A stretch of 64,000 bases of DNA. Origin: an uncultured Blautia sp. (GTDB lineage Bacteria > Bacillota > Clostridia > Lachnospirales > Lachnospiraceae). Location of the stretch: NCBI GenBank assembly GCA_900543715.1, contig UQSX01000001.1:62001-126000 (forward strand), written 5' to 3'. Positions 41,158-50,922 of this stretch are shown piece after piece (the first letter of the stretch is position 1; each line of letters starts with the position of its first letter). The position numbers and the translations under genes were made by a program. A model generated the notes under the pieces. That model had not been told where the DNA came from. It did not search any database and was given only the letters and a program-made list of their open reading frames with translations.

Positions 41158-43861
41158 GTGGAAAGAAAAAATATTTACGACGGGGTCCTTTCTTTTAAAG
41201 GAACATGGAGAAATTATCAAAACAGAGTGCTGGAGGAAGCGGACAGATATCTGGAAGACGGAAAAATACATATTGTGGCAGCTCCGGGAGCAGGAAAGAC
41301 TACTCTGGGGGTTGAGCTGATCCGAAGAGCCGGACGGCCCTGCCTGATTTTTTCTCCCAGAATCGTGATCCGGGAGCAGTGGCTGGAGCGTATCCGCCAG
41401 TCTTTTCTTACAGAAGGAAGAAAGGAAGGAAGGGATTCTTTCCAATGACCTGAAAGCCCCGGCTATGATCACCTCGGTAACATACCAGACACTCTATTCT
41501 TCTGTAAAAGGCTATCGGGGAACAGAAGAAGGACAGGAGGGAGAAGCGCCGGAGACGGTGGATTTCTCGGATTTCCAGCTGCTGAAAACTGTGCAGGAGG
41601 CAGGGATCGGAACTATTTGCCTGGATGAGTGCCATCATCTGAAAAATGAGTGGTGGAAGGCTTTAGAAAGTTTTATGCAGGAAATGAAAGACGTGACGGT
41701 GATCAGTTTGACTGCCACACCTCCCTACGATTCTGCTCCTGTTCAGTGGGAGCGGTATATAAGGATGTGCGGAGAAATCGATGCAGAGATTTCGATTCCC
41801 GAACTGGTAAAAGAAGGCAGTCTCTGCCCCCATCAGGACTATGTGTATTTCAGCTATCCTGGAGGGGAAGAGGAGCGGCAGCTGGAGCAGTTTCGTCTGA
41901 ATGCAGATGAAATGTTTGAAAAGCTCCTTGGAGATTCCAGGCTTAGAGAAGCAGCAGCGTCCCATAAAGCACTTTGGGACTATGAGGATTATTTTGACCA
42001 GATGCTGGAAAATCCGGCGTATCTGTCCGCACTGCTGGTTTACTGCCAGTGTATGGGAATTCCGTTTTCCCCTGCCTGGCTCCAGGTTCTGGGAATCGAG
42101 AGTCTGCCGGATATGTCGGAAAAATGGATGGAAATATTCCTCCAGGGCTTTCTTTACGATGACAGGGAAAACTATGCCTGCCCGGAAAGCTATCGGGAAG
42201 AACTACTGAAAGAGCTGAAGACAGCCGGTCTTATAGAGCAGGGAAAAGTCTGCTTTCTGATAAACAGCCGAATGGAAAGAATGCTGGCAAACAGTACAGG
42301 AAAGATGGAGAGCATTTCCAGGATAGCGTCCTGGGAGTATGCGTCTGAAAGGGAAAAACTACGAATGCTGATCCTTACAGACTATGTGAGGAAGGAGGCC
42401 AGAAAAGCCCTTGGAGAGCCTGAAAAAGAAGTGGGAAATATGGGGGTGCTGCCGATATTTGAACTTCTCAGGAGACAGGGCATGGACTGGAAGCTGGGGA
42501 TCCTCTGCGGAAGCCTCCTTGTTTTTCCGGATACTGCAAAAGAGAAGTTCCTGGAAGAGACAGCCCTGGCAGCGCCGGGGCTGAAACCGGAGCTGAAGGC
42601 GCTTACAGACGGTTCAGGAGAGGTCCTTGGATATACAGAGGCTGCAGTACAGGGAAAACAGCATATCTATATCCAGGTTATGACCAGGCTTTTTGAAAGG
42701 GGAGAGGTTCAGATCCTGATCGGCACAAAGTCTCTTCTGGGAGAGGGCTGGGATTCTCCCTGTATTAATTCTCTTATCCTTGCCAGCTTTGTAGGTTCTT
42801 ATGTTCTGGGAAATCAGATGAGAGGGCGGGCTATCCGGACTGACAGGGAAAAACCGGATAAAGTCAGCAATATCTGGCATCTGGTCTGCCTTTTACGTCC
42901 AAAGGACCAAAGAGAAAAGAAACAAATGGGAATACAGGATCCGGAGTTGTCTCAGGATTTTTATACATTAAAAAGAAGAATGGAAGGAATACCAGGGCTT
43001 CGTTATGATGGGAGCAGGATTGAAAATGGAATGGAACGGCTTACCATTATCTCAGCGCCTTATGATCCGGTCCATGTTCAGCAGATAAACCAGGAAATGG
43101 AGGAGATGTCCGGCCGCCGGGAGATCGTCGCCAGACAATGGAAAGAAGCTGTGTGCCTTTATGAGAAAATGGAGACGGCACAACAGTGCGGAACAGAAAA
43201 AAAGAGCATCCGCCGGAGCGTACACTTTTACAACGTATTGGGAGCACAGGTTCTGCTCTTTCTCATGCAGATCTGTAATACTCTGGTGAGGGTGAATATA
43301 ACCAGGGGAACCCTGTTTTCCAATCTGACCTTTTTCACTCTTTCAGCAGCTTTTGTTGCGGGAACATTTCTATGGGGAAAGCGGCTGATCTGGTGGCTGA
43401 CTCCTATGAGCCGGTACAAATCTCTGAGCAGAGGGCTGCTGGCTGCTTTGAAGAAGGAGGGCTATATCACATCTTCTTGTGAGGCTGCCGCAGAGGAAGA
43501 TAGGGGCATCCGCTTCTGGGCCTGGCTTCGAGGAGGCACAGACAGAGAAAAGGCAGTTTTTGCCCAGGCGCTGGCAGATATGCTGAAACCTATAGATAAC
43601 CAGAGATATATTCTTGTTTATGGACGAAACATAGAAAAACCTGTAGAATATTTCTGCGTACCCCAGATCTTTTCCGGAACAAAGGGAAAAGCGGAGAATT
43701 TCCGGAAAGATATGGAGCCCTATATCGGAAAATATCACCTTATCTATACAAGAAACCCAGAAGGAAGAAGACTGCTGCTTCGTGGAAGAGCAGAAGCCTT
43801 TTCCAATAAGAATCAGAGAAAGATCTACAGAAAAAAGACAGTAAAAGGAGCCTTGGAATAA
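41158..43861 (+). pseudogene. DEAD/DEAH-type helicase, frameshifted at a tetranucleotide repeat, with membrane segments
   Basis: A superfamily II helicase split by a +1 frameshift. Part one (GTG 41158, ribosome site AAGGAGG) has the Walker A AAPGAGKTT and motif Ia, and stops with TGA near 41448. Part two, in the next frame, is continuous protein from about 41430 (ILSNDLKAPAMITS) to 43861. It holds the DECHH box, a SLTATPP motif III, and helicase C-terminal motifs LIGTKSLLGEGWD and QMRGRAIR. The shift falls in a GAAG-type repeat (41413-41433); one extra 4-base unit would cause it. Unusually, residues near ALLFLMQICNTLV and LTFFTLSAAFVAGTFLWG form two hydrophobic segments in the last third. The joined product would be about 900 residues. 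It could be a pseudogene, phase-variable, or a sequencing error. Confidence 0.8.
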
Positions 43862-45330
43862 TGAATCAGGGAAAATATCTGGACAGAGCGTTATACGAAT
43901 ACGGAAGAGGAAAGGCCTATCCCTTCCACATGCCGGGCCATAAAAGGCGGACAGTGACGCCTTATCTGGAAAATCCTTATCTGGAGGATATTACAGAAAT
44001 TACCGGATTTGATAATCTTCACCATGCAGAGGGGATCCTGAAGGAGGCCCAGGAGTACGGAGCCGAAATTTTCAGGACAAAGAAGTCTTATTTTCTGATC
44101 AATGGAAGTACTTCGGGGATTCTGGCGGCAGTGTCTGCCTGTACGAAACCGGGAGGGAAGCTCCTTATGGCCAGAAACTGTCATAAGGCAGCCTATCATG
44201 CCGCATATCTGAGAGAACTGGAGACCGTATATCTCTATCCTTCCTGGGAGGGGCGCCTGGGATTTAACGGAGGGATCTGTCAGGAAGATGTGGAGGCTGC
44301 CCTGGCGGCAGACCGGGATATTCAGGCAGTACTGATCACATCGCCCACTTATGACGGAATCGTGTCTGATATAAAAAAAATCGGGGAGGCGGCCCATAAG
44401 TATGGAATCCCTCTTATTGTAGACGAGGCTCACGGCGCTCACCTTCCATTTCATGATTTTTTTCCGGAATCTGCATTGTATCAGGGGGGAGATATTGTGA
44501 TCCAAAGTTTACATAAGACGTTGCCTTCTCTGACCCAGACGGCAGTTCTTCATGATCAGTCAGAACTGATATCCAGGGAAAGACTGGAGCGGTTCCTGGG
44601 AATCTATCAGACCAGCAGCCCTTCCTACCTGCTCATGGCGTCCATAACAGCCTGCCTTCGGTATCTGGAGGAACAGGGAAAAGAGGAGTTTGAGAAATAT
44701 GTAGGCCGTCTGGACAGATGGAGGAATACTATGGCGCAGATGGAAGTCCTTTATCTGCCGGGAAAGGAGATATGCGGGCAGAGAGGTATTTTTGATCTGG
44801 ATCTGTCAAAAATCATAATTTCAGGAGAAAGGGCCGGCAAAGACGGACCCGGCCTTCACCGGATACTCAGGGAAAAGTACGGTCTGGAACTGGAGATGGA
44901 GGCTCCAGGATATGTCCTGGCGCTGACCAGTATCATGGATACAGAGGAAGGATTTCAGAGACTGGCAGAAGCATTGAAGGAAATGGACGCCTGCCTGGCC
45001 GGAGAGAATCTGAAAAGAGCCGGAAAAGAGAGTCCAGTTCCTCTGCGTTTTGAAGAGTATCCCCAGAGTCTTCGGCCCCGGCAGATCCTGTCTATAGCTT
45101 CTGCCATGGACAGCGACGGGGAGGAGACAGAGCTGGAAGCAAGCCAGGGACTGATATCCGGAGAATTTGCCTATCTGTACCCGCCGGGAATTCCTGTACT
45201 GGTGCCGGGCGAGGAGATCACAGAAGGATTTATCCGCCAGGCTCTGCTTTGGAAGCAGCAGGGCCTGGAGCTTGAGGGACTGTCAGACCACAGCCTGAAA
45301 AGGATAAGAACAGTAAAAAGAATCAAATAG
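43861..45330 (+). CDS. PLP-dependent Orn/Lys/Arg decarboxylase-family protein
   Basis: A 489-residue fold-type I PLP enzyme of the short Orn/Lys/Arg decarboxylase group (YaaO-like in Bacillus). It begins with PFHMPGHKRR, a signature of the group; the cofactor Lys219 is in SLHKTLPSLTQ, and D188 in IVDEAHGAH contacts the pyridine nitrogen. The small C-terminal domain ends with an FAYLYPPGIPVLVPGEEIT segment. It probably decarboxylates lysine or arginine to polyamine precursors; specificity cannot be read here. Its ATG overlaps the helicase stop by one base (TAATG), and the following guanylate-kinase-like gene is 18 bases away. Confidence 0.9.
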   Translation: MNQGKYLDRALYEYGRGKAYPFHMPGHKRRTVTPYLENPYLEDITEITGFDNLHHAEGILKEAQEYGAEIFRTKKSYFLINGSTSGILAAVSACTKPGGKLLMARNCHKAAYHAAYLRELETVYLYPSWEGRLGFNGGICQEDVEAALAADRDIQAVLITSPTYDGIVSDIKKIGEAAHKYGIPLIVDEAHGAHLPFHDFFPESALYQGGDIVIQSLHKTLPSLTQTAVLHDQSELISRERLERFLGIYQTSSPSYLLMASITACLRYLEEQGKEEFEKYVGRLDRWRNTMAQMEVLYLPGKEICGQRGIFDLDLSKIIISGERAGKDGPGLHRILREKYGLELEMEAPGYVLALTSIMDTEEGFQRLAEALKEMDACLAGENLKRAGKESPVPLRFEEYPQSLRPRQILSIASAMDSDGEETELEASQGLISGEFAYLYPPGIPVLVPGEEITEGFIRQALLWKQQGLELEGLSDHSLKRIRTVKRIK

Positions 45331-45348
45331 GAAAATAAAGAGGAAAAT

Positions 45349-45936
45349 ATGGGAAAAATATTTTATATCATGGGAAAAAGTTCTTCAGGAAAGGATACGA
45401 TTTATAAGAGACTTTTGGAAGACAAAGGACTGGATCTGTGCAATATCGTTCTTTATACCACCAGGCCCATGCGCCAGGGAGAACAGCCGGGGAGGGAATA
45501 CTATTTTGTGAAAGAGGAAAGCTTTCGGGAATTTCAAGACCAGGGAAAGATTATTGAGGCCAGGACTTACCAGACCGTCTACGGCCCCTGGATCTACTTT
45601 ACCGCCGATGACGGACAGATCCGGCTGGAAAAAAAGAACTATCTGGGGATCGGGACGCTGGAGTCTTATATGAACATGAAGAAATATTATGGGGAGGAAA
45701 ATGTATTTCCTCTTTATATAGAAGTGGAAGACGGAGAACGGCTGAAACGGGCGATCCGCAGAGAAGAGCTTCAGCCGGAACCAAAATATGCAGAAATGTG
45801 CCGGAGGTTTCTGGCAGATGAGGAAGATTTTTCCGAAGAAAATCTGAAAAAAGCAGGAATTCTGCGGCGCTTCCATAACACAGAACTGGAAAGCTGTGTA
45901 AATGAGCTGAAAAACTGTATACAAAAGTTGCAGTAG
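45349..45936 (+). CDS. Guanylate kinase-like protein
   Basis: A 195-residue P-loop kinase of the guanylate kinase family: GKSSSGKDT (9-17) at the nucleotide site, TTRPMRQGEQPGREYYFV as the GMP-binding block, and a charged C-terminal helix pair. GKSSSGKD instead of GPSGxGKS, and a diverged lid, separate it from housekeeping Gmk, so this is likely a paralogue. In Bacillus the same position beside the yaaO gene is held by thymidylate kinase. Substrate GMP or dGMP is assumed from the family. A separate promoter lies in its 3' end for the next gene. Confidence 0.85.
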   Translation: MGKIFYIMGKSSSGKDTIYKRLLEDKGLDLCNIVLYTTRPMRQGEQPGREYYFVKEESFREFQDQGKIIEARTYQTVYGPWIYFTADDGQIRLEKKNYLGIGTLESYMNMKKYYGEENVFPLYIEVEDGERLKRAIRREELQPEPKYAEMCRRFLADEEDFSEENLKKAGILRRFHNTELESCVNELKNCIQKLQ

Positions 45937-45994
45937 GCAAAAAAACTGTGCTATAATTACATAATGATACTGCAGGTATGAAAACGGCAGTATC
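45928..45994 (+). promoter_or_regulatory. Promoter and leader hairpin of holB operon
   Basis: TTGCAG (45928-45933), 18-base spacer, extended -10 TGCTATAAT (45949-45957). Just downstream GATACTGC (45966-45973) and GCAGTATC (45987-45994) form a perfect 8-bp hairpin in the short leader before ATG 46033. Confidence 0.65.
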
Positions 45995-46032
45995 AGACTG
46001 GAAAATATAAGCAGGAATTGAGGTGGATTGCA

Positions 46033-47022
46033 ATGCAGGAAGTGGAAAAAGTATTAGGGCATGAAGAAGTGATCAAACATTTACAGAATGCTGCGGCTAT
46101 GGATAAGGTTTCTCATTCCTATATTTTTGCAGGAGAGAAGGGGAGCGGCAAGAAGCTTCTGGCAAAACTTTTTGCTATGACGCTGCAGTGCGAAAAACAT
46201 GGAAAAGAACCCTGTCTGCAGTGTGGTTCCTGTAAAAAAGCCATGAACCGGAATCATCCGGATATTATTTACGTTACCCATGAGAAGCCAAATTCCATCG
46301 GCATTGAAGATATCAGAGAGCAGCTTATCGGGGATGTGGCCATTAAGCCATACTCTGGTCCTTATAAAATATACATTGTAGATGAAGCAGAGAAGATGAC
46401 CGTCCAGGCTCAGAATGCTCTGCTGAAAACCATTGAGGAGCCGCCGGCTTATGCAGTGATCCTCCTTCTGGTAAACAATGGAGGCTCTCTGCTTCCCACC
46501 ATTTCTTCCCGGTGTGTGACACTGAACTTTAAACCGGTGAGGGATGAGGTGATCAAGCAGTACCTTATGGAAGAGCTCCATGTCCCTGACTATCAGGCGG
46601 AGGTCAGCGTAGCCTTTGCCCAGGGAAATGTAGGAAAGGCAAAACAGATTGCCACAGCAGAGGACTTTACCCAGATGATGGAGGCCGCTCTCAGGATTTT
46701 GAAGAAGAGCAAGGATATGGAGGTCTACGAGATGGTAGACGCCATCAAGGCCCTTTCGGAAGAGAAGCATACGATCTATGAGTATCTGGATCTGTTTCTG
46801 GTATGGTTCCGGGATGTGCTGATGTTTAAAGCGACCCATGAGATAGACGGTCTGGTATTCAGACAGGAATATAAGGACATTAAAAATCGTGCGGACAAAA
46901 GTTCCTATGAGGGCCTGGAGAATATTATCAAAGCTATTGAGAATGCAAAAGTCCGGCTTCAGGCAAACGTTAATTTTGAGCTGACTATGGAGCTTTTGTT
47001 CCTGACAATCAGGGAGAACTGA
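46033..47022 (+). CDS. holB: DNA polymerase III delta' subunit
   Basis: Clamp-loader subunit of the replicase. The 329-residue protein has a modified P-loop AGEKGSGKKLL (33-43), a zinc module with Cys53, 61, 64 and 67 (CEKHGKEPCLQCGSCKKA), the VDEAEKMTVQAQNALLKTIEEPP segment and a SRC motif (ISSRCVTLNF), as in delta'. The longer frame from TTG 46018 is rejected; ATG 46033 has AGGTGG seven bases upstream. It starts a co-directed group holB-ricT-trmN6-rsmI, the same order as in Bacillus, but without yabA and yazA. Confidence 0.93.
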   Translation: MQEVEKVLGHEEVIKHLQNAAAMDKVSHSYIFAGEKGSGKKLLAKLFAMTLQCEKHGKEPCLQCGSCKKAMNRNHPDIIYVTHEKPNSIGIEDIREQLIGDVAIKPYSGPYKIYIVDEAEKMTVQAQNALLKTIEEPPAYAVILLLVNNGGSLLPTISSRCVTLNFKPVRDEVIKQYLMEELHVPDYQAEVSVAFAQGNVGKAKQIATAEDFTQMMEAALRILKKSKDMEVYEMVDAIKALSEEKHTIYEYLDLFLVWFRDVLMFKATHEIDGLVFRQEYKDIKNRADKSSYEGLENIIKAIENAKVRLQANVNFELTMELLFLTIREN

Positions 47023-47023
47023 C

Positions 47024-47908
47024 ATGATAAGAGTAATTGGAGTAAGATTTCGCAATGTAGGAAAAATCTACTATTTTTCACCGAAAAATCTGGAGATCAA
47101 AGCCGGAGACCATGTGATCGTAGAGACTGCCAGGGGCGTAGAATATGGAAATGTGGTGCTGGCGCCCAGAGATGTAAAGGAAGAAAAGGTAGTGCAGCCT
47201 TTAAAGGACGTTATCCGGATCGCAAACGCCCAGGATGACAAGAAGGAAGAGACGAACCGTAAGAAAGAAAGGGAAGCCTATAAGATCTGCCAGAAAAAGA
47301 TCCGGGAACATGGTCTGGAAATGAAGCTCATCGATGTAGAATATACCTTTGACAACAATAAGATCCTGTTTTATTTTACCGCAGACGGAAGAATCGACTT
47401 TCGTGAGCTGGTGAAGGACCTGGCGGCAGTTTTCAAAACAAGGATCGAACTTCGCCAGATCGGCGTCAGGGATGAGACGAAGATTCTGGGGGGAATCGGC
47501 ATCTGTGGAAGAGAATTATGCTGCCACACCTACCTCTCAGAGTTTGTTCCTGTGTCCATTAAGATGGCGAAAGAGCAGAATCTTTCTCTGAACCCTTCTA
47601 AAATATCCGGTGTCTGCGGCCGCCTGATGTGCTGCCTGAAAAACGAGGAAGAGACTTACGAGGAACTGAACCGAAAGCTGCCGAATACAGGAGATAAGGT
47701 GACAACGCCTGAGGGCCTGAAAGGCGAGGTGCAGAGCGTCAATGTTCTCCGCCAGTTAGTAAAGGTAGTCGTAGACGTAGACGATGAAAAGGAAGTAAGA
47801 GAATATCAGGCATCAGAGCTGAAATTTAAATCCAGGCAGAAAAAGGACAAAATAAAGATCAGCGATGAGGAAATGAAGGCCTTAAGAGAACTGGAAAAGG
47901 ATAAATAG
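47024..47908 (+). CDS. ricT: RicT/YaaT-type PSP1-domain protein
   Basis: A 294-residue PSP1-domain protein. In Bacillus RicT (YaaT) works with RicA and RicF in a complex, linked to Fe-S clusters, that helps RNase Y mature mRNAs and affects sporulation and competence. The conserved cysteines are here: C161, C166, C167 in CGRELCCHTYL and C198, C203, C204 in CGRLMCCL. It starts one base after the holB stop. RicA and RicF genes are not in the window. The C-terminal 40 residues are charged. Confidence 0.93.
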   Translation: MIRVIGVRFRNVGKIYYFSPKNLEIKAGDHVIVETARGVEYGNVVLAPRDVKEEKVVQPLKDVIRIANAQDDKKEETNRKKEREAYKICQKKIREHGLEMKLIDVEYTFDNNKILFYFTADGRIDFRELVKDLAAVFKTRIELRQIGVRDETKILGGIGICGRELCCHTYLSEFVPVSIKMAKEQNLSLNPSKISGVCGRLMCCLKNEEETYEELNRKLPNTGDKVTTPEGLKGEVQSVNVLRQLVKVVVDVDDEKEVREYQASELKFKSRQKKDKIKISDEEMKALRELEKDK

Positions 47909-47927
47909 CAGAAAGGATCATCCATTC

Positions 47928-48680
47928 ATGGAAGAGAACAGACTGATCAGAGAAAATGAGAGGCTGGATGACCTCCAGAACGGATATATGCTGATACAGA
48001 ACCCTTCACAGTTTTGTTTTGGCATTGATGCAGTGCTTCTTTCCTGGTATGCCAAAGTCAGGCCGGGAGAGAAAGCGCTGGATATGGGGACGGGCACAGG
48101 GATCGTCCCTATTTTATTAAAAGCCAGGTATCCCCAGGGAAAGTATACAGGACTGGAGATACAGGAAGAAAGTGCCGAAATGGCCCAAAGAAGCGTGGCT
48201 TATAATCATTTGGAGTCCGACATTTCCATTACCCTGGGAGATATCAAAGAAGCCGGGGAGATATACGGAGGCTCCTCTTTTGATGTGGTAGTCACCAATC
48301 CGCCCTACATGATCGGCAGTCATGGCCTTGTGGGGGAGAATCAGGCAAAGATGATTGCCCGCCATGAGACTTTGTGTACCCTGGAAGACATACTGGAGCA
48401 GGGGGCAAAAGTCCTGCGGCCAAAGGGCAGATTTTATATGGTCCACCGGCCTTTCCGGCTGGCAGAGATCCTGTCAGCCATGGTACGCTATAAGATAGAG
48501 CCCAAGAGGATGCGTCTGGTGCATCCTTATGTGGACAAAGAACCGAATCTGGTACTTATCGAGGGGATGAGGGGCGGCCGCTCCAGGATGACGGTGGAGA
48601 AGCCCCTTATTGTTTACGAAGCCCCCGGCGTATATACCCGGGAAGTTCTGGACATTTACGGACAGGAGTGGAAAAAATGA
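47928..48680 (+). CDS. tRNA1(Val) adenine-N6 methyltransferase-like (TrmN6/YabB)
   Basis: A 250-residue class I SAM-dependent methyltransferase. The SAM loop LDMGTGTGIVP (51-61) and the catalytic NPPY (124-127) define a base N6-methyltransferase. QNGYMLIQNPSQFCFGIDAVLLSWY at the N-terminus is typical of TrmN6/YabB, which modifies A37 of tRNA1(Val) in E. coli. Specificity in Firmicutes is assumed from family and from the yabB-like position between ricT and rsmI. The stop overlaps the next start (ATGA). Confidence 0.9.
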   Translation: MEENRLIRENERLDDLQNGYMLIQNPSQFCFGIDAVLLSWYAKVRPGEKALDMGTGTGIVPILLKARYPQGKYTGLEIQEESAEMAQRSVAYNHLESDISITLGDIKEAGEIYGGSSFDVVVTNPPYMIGSHGLVGENQAKMIARHETLCTLEDILEQGAKVLRPKGRFYMVHRPFRLAEILSAMVRYKIEPKRMRLVHPYVDKEPNLVLIEGMRGGRSRMTVEKPLIVYEAPGVYTREVLDIYGQEWKK

Positions 48681-49522
48681 AGGGACAGCTATACTTATGT
48701 GCAACGCCTATCGGCAATCTGGAGGATATCACTTTCCGGGTGCTGCGTACATTAAAGGAAGCAGATCTGATCGCAGCAGAAGATACCAGGAACAGCCGGA
48801 AACTGCTGAATCATTTTGAGATAAAGACCCCTATGACCAGCTACCATGAATATAATAAATATGACAAAGGAAGATGGCTGGTAAGCCAGATGGAAGAGGG
48901 AAAACAGGTAGCCCTTATTACCGATGCGGGAACACCGGGGATCTCAGATCCGGGAGAGGAGCTGGTGGCGATGTGCTGGGAAGCCGGGATCCCGGTGACT
49001 TCTCTGCCGGGTCCGGCGGCTTGCATTACGGCCATTACCATGTCGGGGCTGCCGGCCCGGCGGTTCTCCTTCGAAGCTTTTCTGCCCCAGGAGAAAAAGG
49101 AGCGGAGAGCGGTCCTGGAGGAGATGAAGACAGACACCAGGACGCTGATCCTCTATGAGGCTCCTCACCGGCTGGTGAAGACGCTGGAAGAACTCTTCCA
49201 TGAACTGGGAAACAGGAAAGTCGCAGTGTGCAGAGAGCTGACGAAAAAGCACGAGACTGTTTTTAAGGGGACGCTGGAGGAAGCCTGGAACTGGTATGAG
49301 GCCAACCCTCCAAAGGGGGAATGTGTGCTGGTGCTGGAGGGAAAGTCCAGGGAGGAAATATCCAAGGAAGAGAGAAAAAAATGGGAGGACATGTCTGTGG
49401 CAGAGCATATGGAGCTGTATCTGAGCCAGGGCATGGAGAAAAAGGAGGCCATGAAGCAGGTGGCAAAGGACAGAGGCGTGAGCAAAAGGGACATTTACCA
49501 GATCCTGCTTCAGGGATCTTAA
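48677..49522 (+). CDS. rsmI: 16S rRNA (cytidine1402-2'-O)-methyltransferase
   Basis: Methylates the ribose of C1402 in the 30S decoding centre. The 281-residue protein has the tetrapyrrole-methylase fold: LYLCATPIGNLEDITFR at the N-terminus, AAEDTRNSRKLL, LITDAGTPGISDPG, and TSLPGPAACITAITMSGLPARRFSFEAFLP. I use ATG 48677, which overlaps the upstream stop (ATGA) and has AGGAG nine bases before; a GTG three codons earlier is less likely. A C-terminal KDRGVSKRDIYQILL segment is typical of Firmicute RsmI. Confidence 0.94.
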   Translation: MKGQLYLCATPIGNLEDITFRVLRTLKEADLIAAEDTRNSRKLLNHFEIKTPMTSYHEYNKYDKGRWLVSQMEEGKQVALITDAGTPGISDPGEELVAMCWEAGIPVTSLPGPAACITAITMSGLPARRFSFEAFLPQEKKERRAVLEEMKTDTRTLILYEAPHRLVKTLEELFHELGNRKVAVCRELTKKHETVFKGTLEEAWNWYEANPPKGECVLVLEGKSREEISKEERKKWEDMSVAEHMELYLSQGMEKKEAMKQVAKDRGVSKRDIYQILLQGS

Positions 49523-49537
49523 TACAGGAGAAAAAGT

Positions 49538-50827
49538 ATGGAGGAAAGCAAAAGAAAAAGGCAGAGAGAGCGGGAGAAAAGGTTAGAGCTGCGGCGGCGC
49601 CAGGTCCGCAGACAGAAGATGATACTGGGAGGATGCGCAGGAGGGGTGCTCCTTATCCTGATATTGGTACTGGCAGTAAGAGGGCTGGCAGCAGGCCGGG
49701 CCCAGGAGAAAGAACAGGAAGAAAAACAGGCCCAGAAGAGCCAGGAAGCAAAGGAGCCGGAGACAGTGAGCCTTACCATAAGCGCAGCCGGAGACTGTAC
49801 CCTGGGAACAGATGAGTATTTTTATTACCCCACCAGCCTTCCGGCAAAGTATAAGGAAGAACAGGATCCCGGATACTTCTTCCAGGAGGTAGAGCCTGTA
49901 TTTTCCAAGGATGATCTGACTATCGTGAACATGGAAGGAACCTTGACACAGGAAACAGCCAGAAAGGAAAATGAGGTCTATGCCTTTAAAGGAGATGAAG
50001 AATATGCACAGATCCTTACAGAGGGTTCTGTGGAGGCGGCGAATCTGGCGAACAACCACAGCTATGACTATGGCGAGAAAAGCTATACAGATACCATCCA
50101 GACTCTGGAAGACGCCGGGATACCTACCTTTGGCTACGACAGAACAGCCATTGTAGAAGTAAAAGGAGTCAAGATCGGACTTTTGGGAACTTATGAGCTG
50201 GACACTCATGAAGACTGCGAGGAAGGCATGATCCAGAATATCGAAAGCCTTCAGGAACAGGGGGCGCAGATCATAATCGCCAGTTTTCACTGGGGCATTG
50301 AGCGGGCAAACATTCCGAATGAGACTCAGGTGAATCTGGCCCATTCGGCCATTGATCACGGCGCAGACCTGGTGCTGGGACATCATCCCCATGTGCTTCA
50401 GGGGATCGAGACCTATAAAGGGAAAAATATTGTCTACAGTCTGGCGAATTTCTGTTTTGGAGGAAATTCTTCTCCCAGCGATATGGACTCTATGATCTTC
50501 CAGCAGACATTTACCCTGGAGGGAGGAAAGCTGGTGGAGGATAATGTGACCAATGTGATCCCTGTAAAAGTATCCTCTTCCTGGGAACAGGGAGTCAATG
50601 ATTACCAGCCGGTTCCTGTGGAAGGAGATACAGGGGAGGCTATTATCAGCCGTCTGGAGGAATATACCCAGAGCATGGCACAGCAGTATGGTACAGAGCC
50701 GGCGGTGATCCATTCTTCTCTGGACAGTGACCAGGATGAGAGTCGGACAGAAACTGTGGAGGGCACTGCTGCTGATGAAAATCCTGAGGATGGGACTGGA
50801 GACCAGGAAGAAGAAAGCGGAAGCTGA
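49538..50827 (+). CDS. CapA-family protein (membrane-anchored metallophosphatase-like)
   Basis: A 429-residue protein with a basic N-terminus (1-27), one membrane segment (about 28-50, GGCAGGVLLILILVLAVRG) and an extracellular CapA domain of about 300 residues. Motifs are ISAAGDCTLG, NLANNHSYDYG, IIASFHWGIE and VLGHHPHVLQG, a calcineurin-like metal site. The C-terminal 60 residues are acidic and low-complexity. CapA was found in poly-gamma-glutamate capsule synthesis, but lone CapA proteins like this one, without CapB/CapC, have unknown substrates on the cell surface. It follows rsmI by 15 bases with AGGAG. Confidence 0.88.
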   Translation: MEESKRKRQREREKRLELRRRQVRRQKMILGGCAGGVLLILILVLAVRGLAAGRAQEKEQEEKQAQKSQEAKEPETVSLTISAAGDCTLGTDEYFYYPTSLPAKYKEEQDPGYFFQEVEPVFSKDDLTIVNMEGTLTQETARKENEVYAFKGDEEYAQILTEGSVEAANLANNHSYDYGEKSYTDTIQTLEDAGIPTFGYDRTAIVEVKGVKIGLLGTYELDTHEDCEEGMIQNIESLQEQGAQIIIASFHWGIERANIPNETQVNLAHSAIDHGADLVLGHHPHVLQGIETYKGKNIVYSLANFCFGGNSSPSDMDSMIFQQTFTLEGGKLVEDNVTNVIPVKVSSSWEQGVNDYQPVPVEGDTGEAIISRLEEYTQSMAQQYGTEPAVIHSSLDSDQDESRTETVEGTAADENPEDGTGDQEEESGS

Positions 50828-50922
50828 GTGTTCAGAAACAGCGGCCTCTTTGCATGCTTATACAAGAATAGAACAGGGCTTTCAGGCATATATTTAAAAT
50901 GAGAAATTTTCGGGAGTCTCCA

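Noticed and set aside
41158..43861. Two separate helicase genes
   Set aside because: Helicase motifs I-Ia are only in the first part and motifs II-VI only in the second, and similarity continues across the frame change, so it is one interrupted gene.
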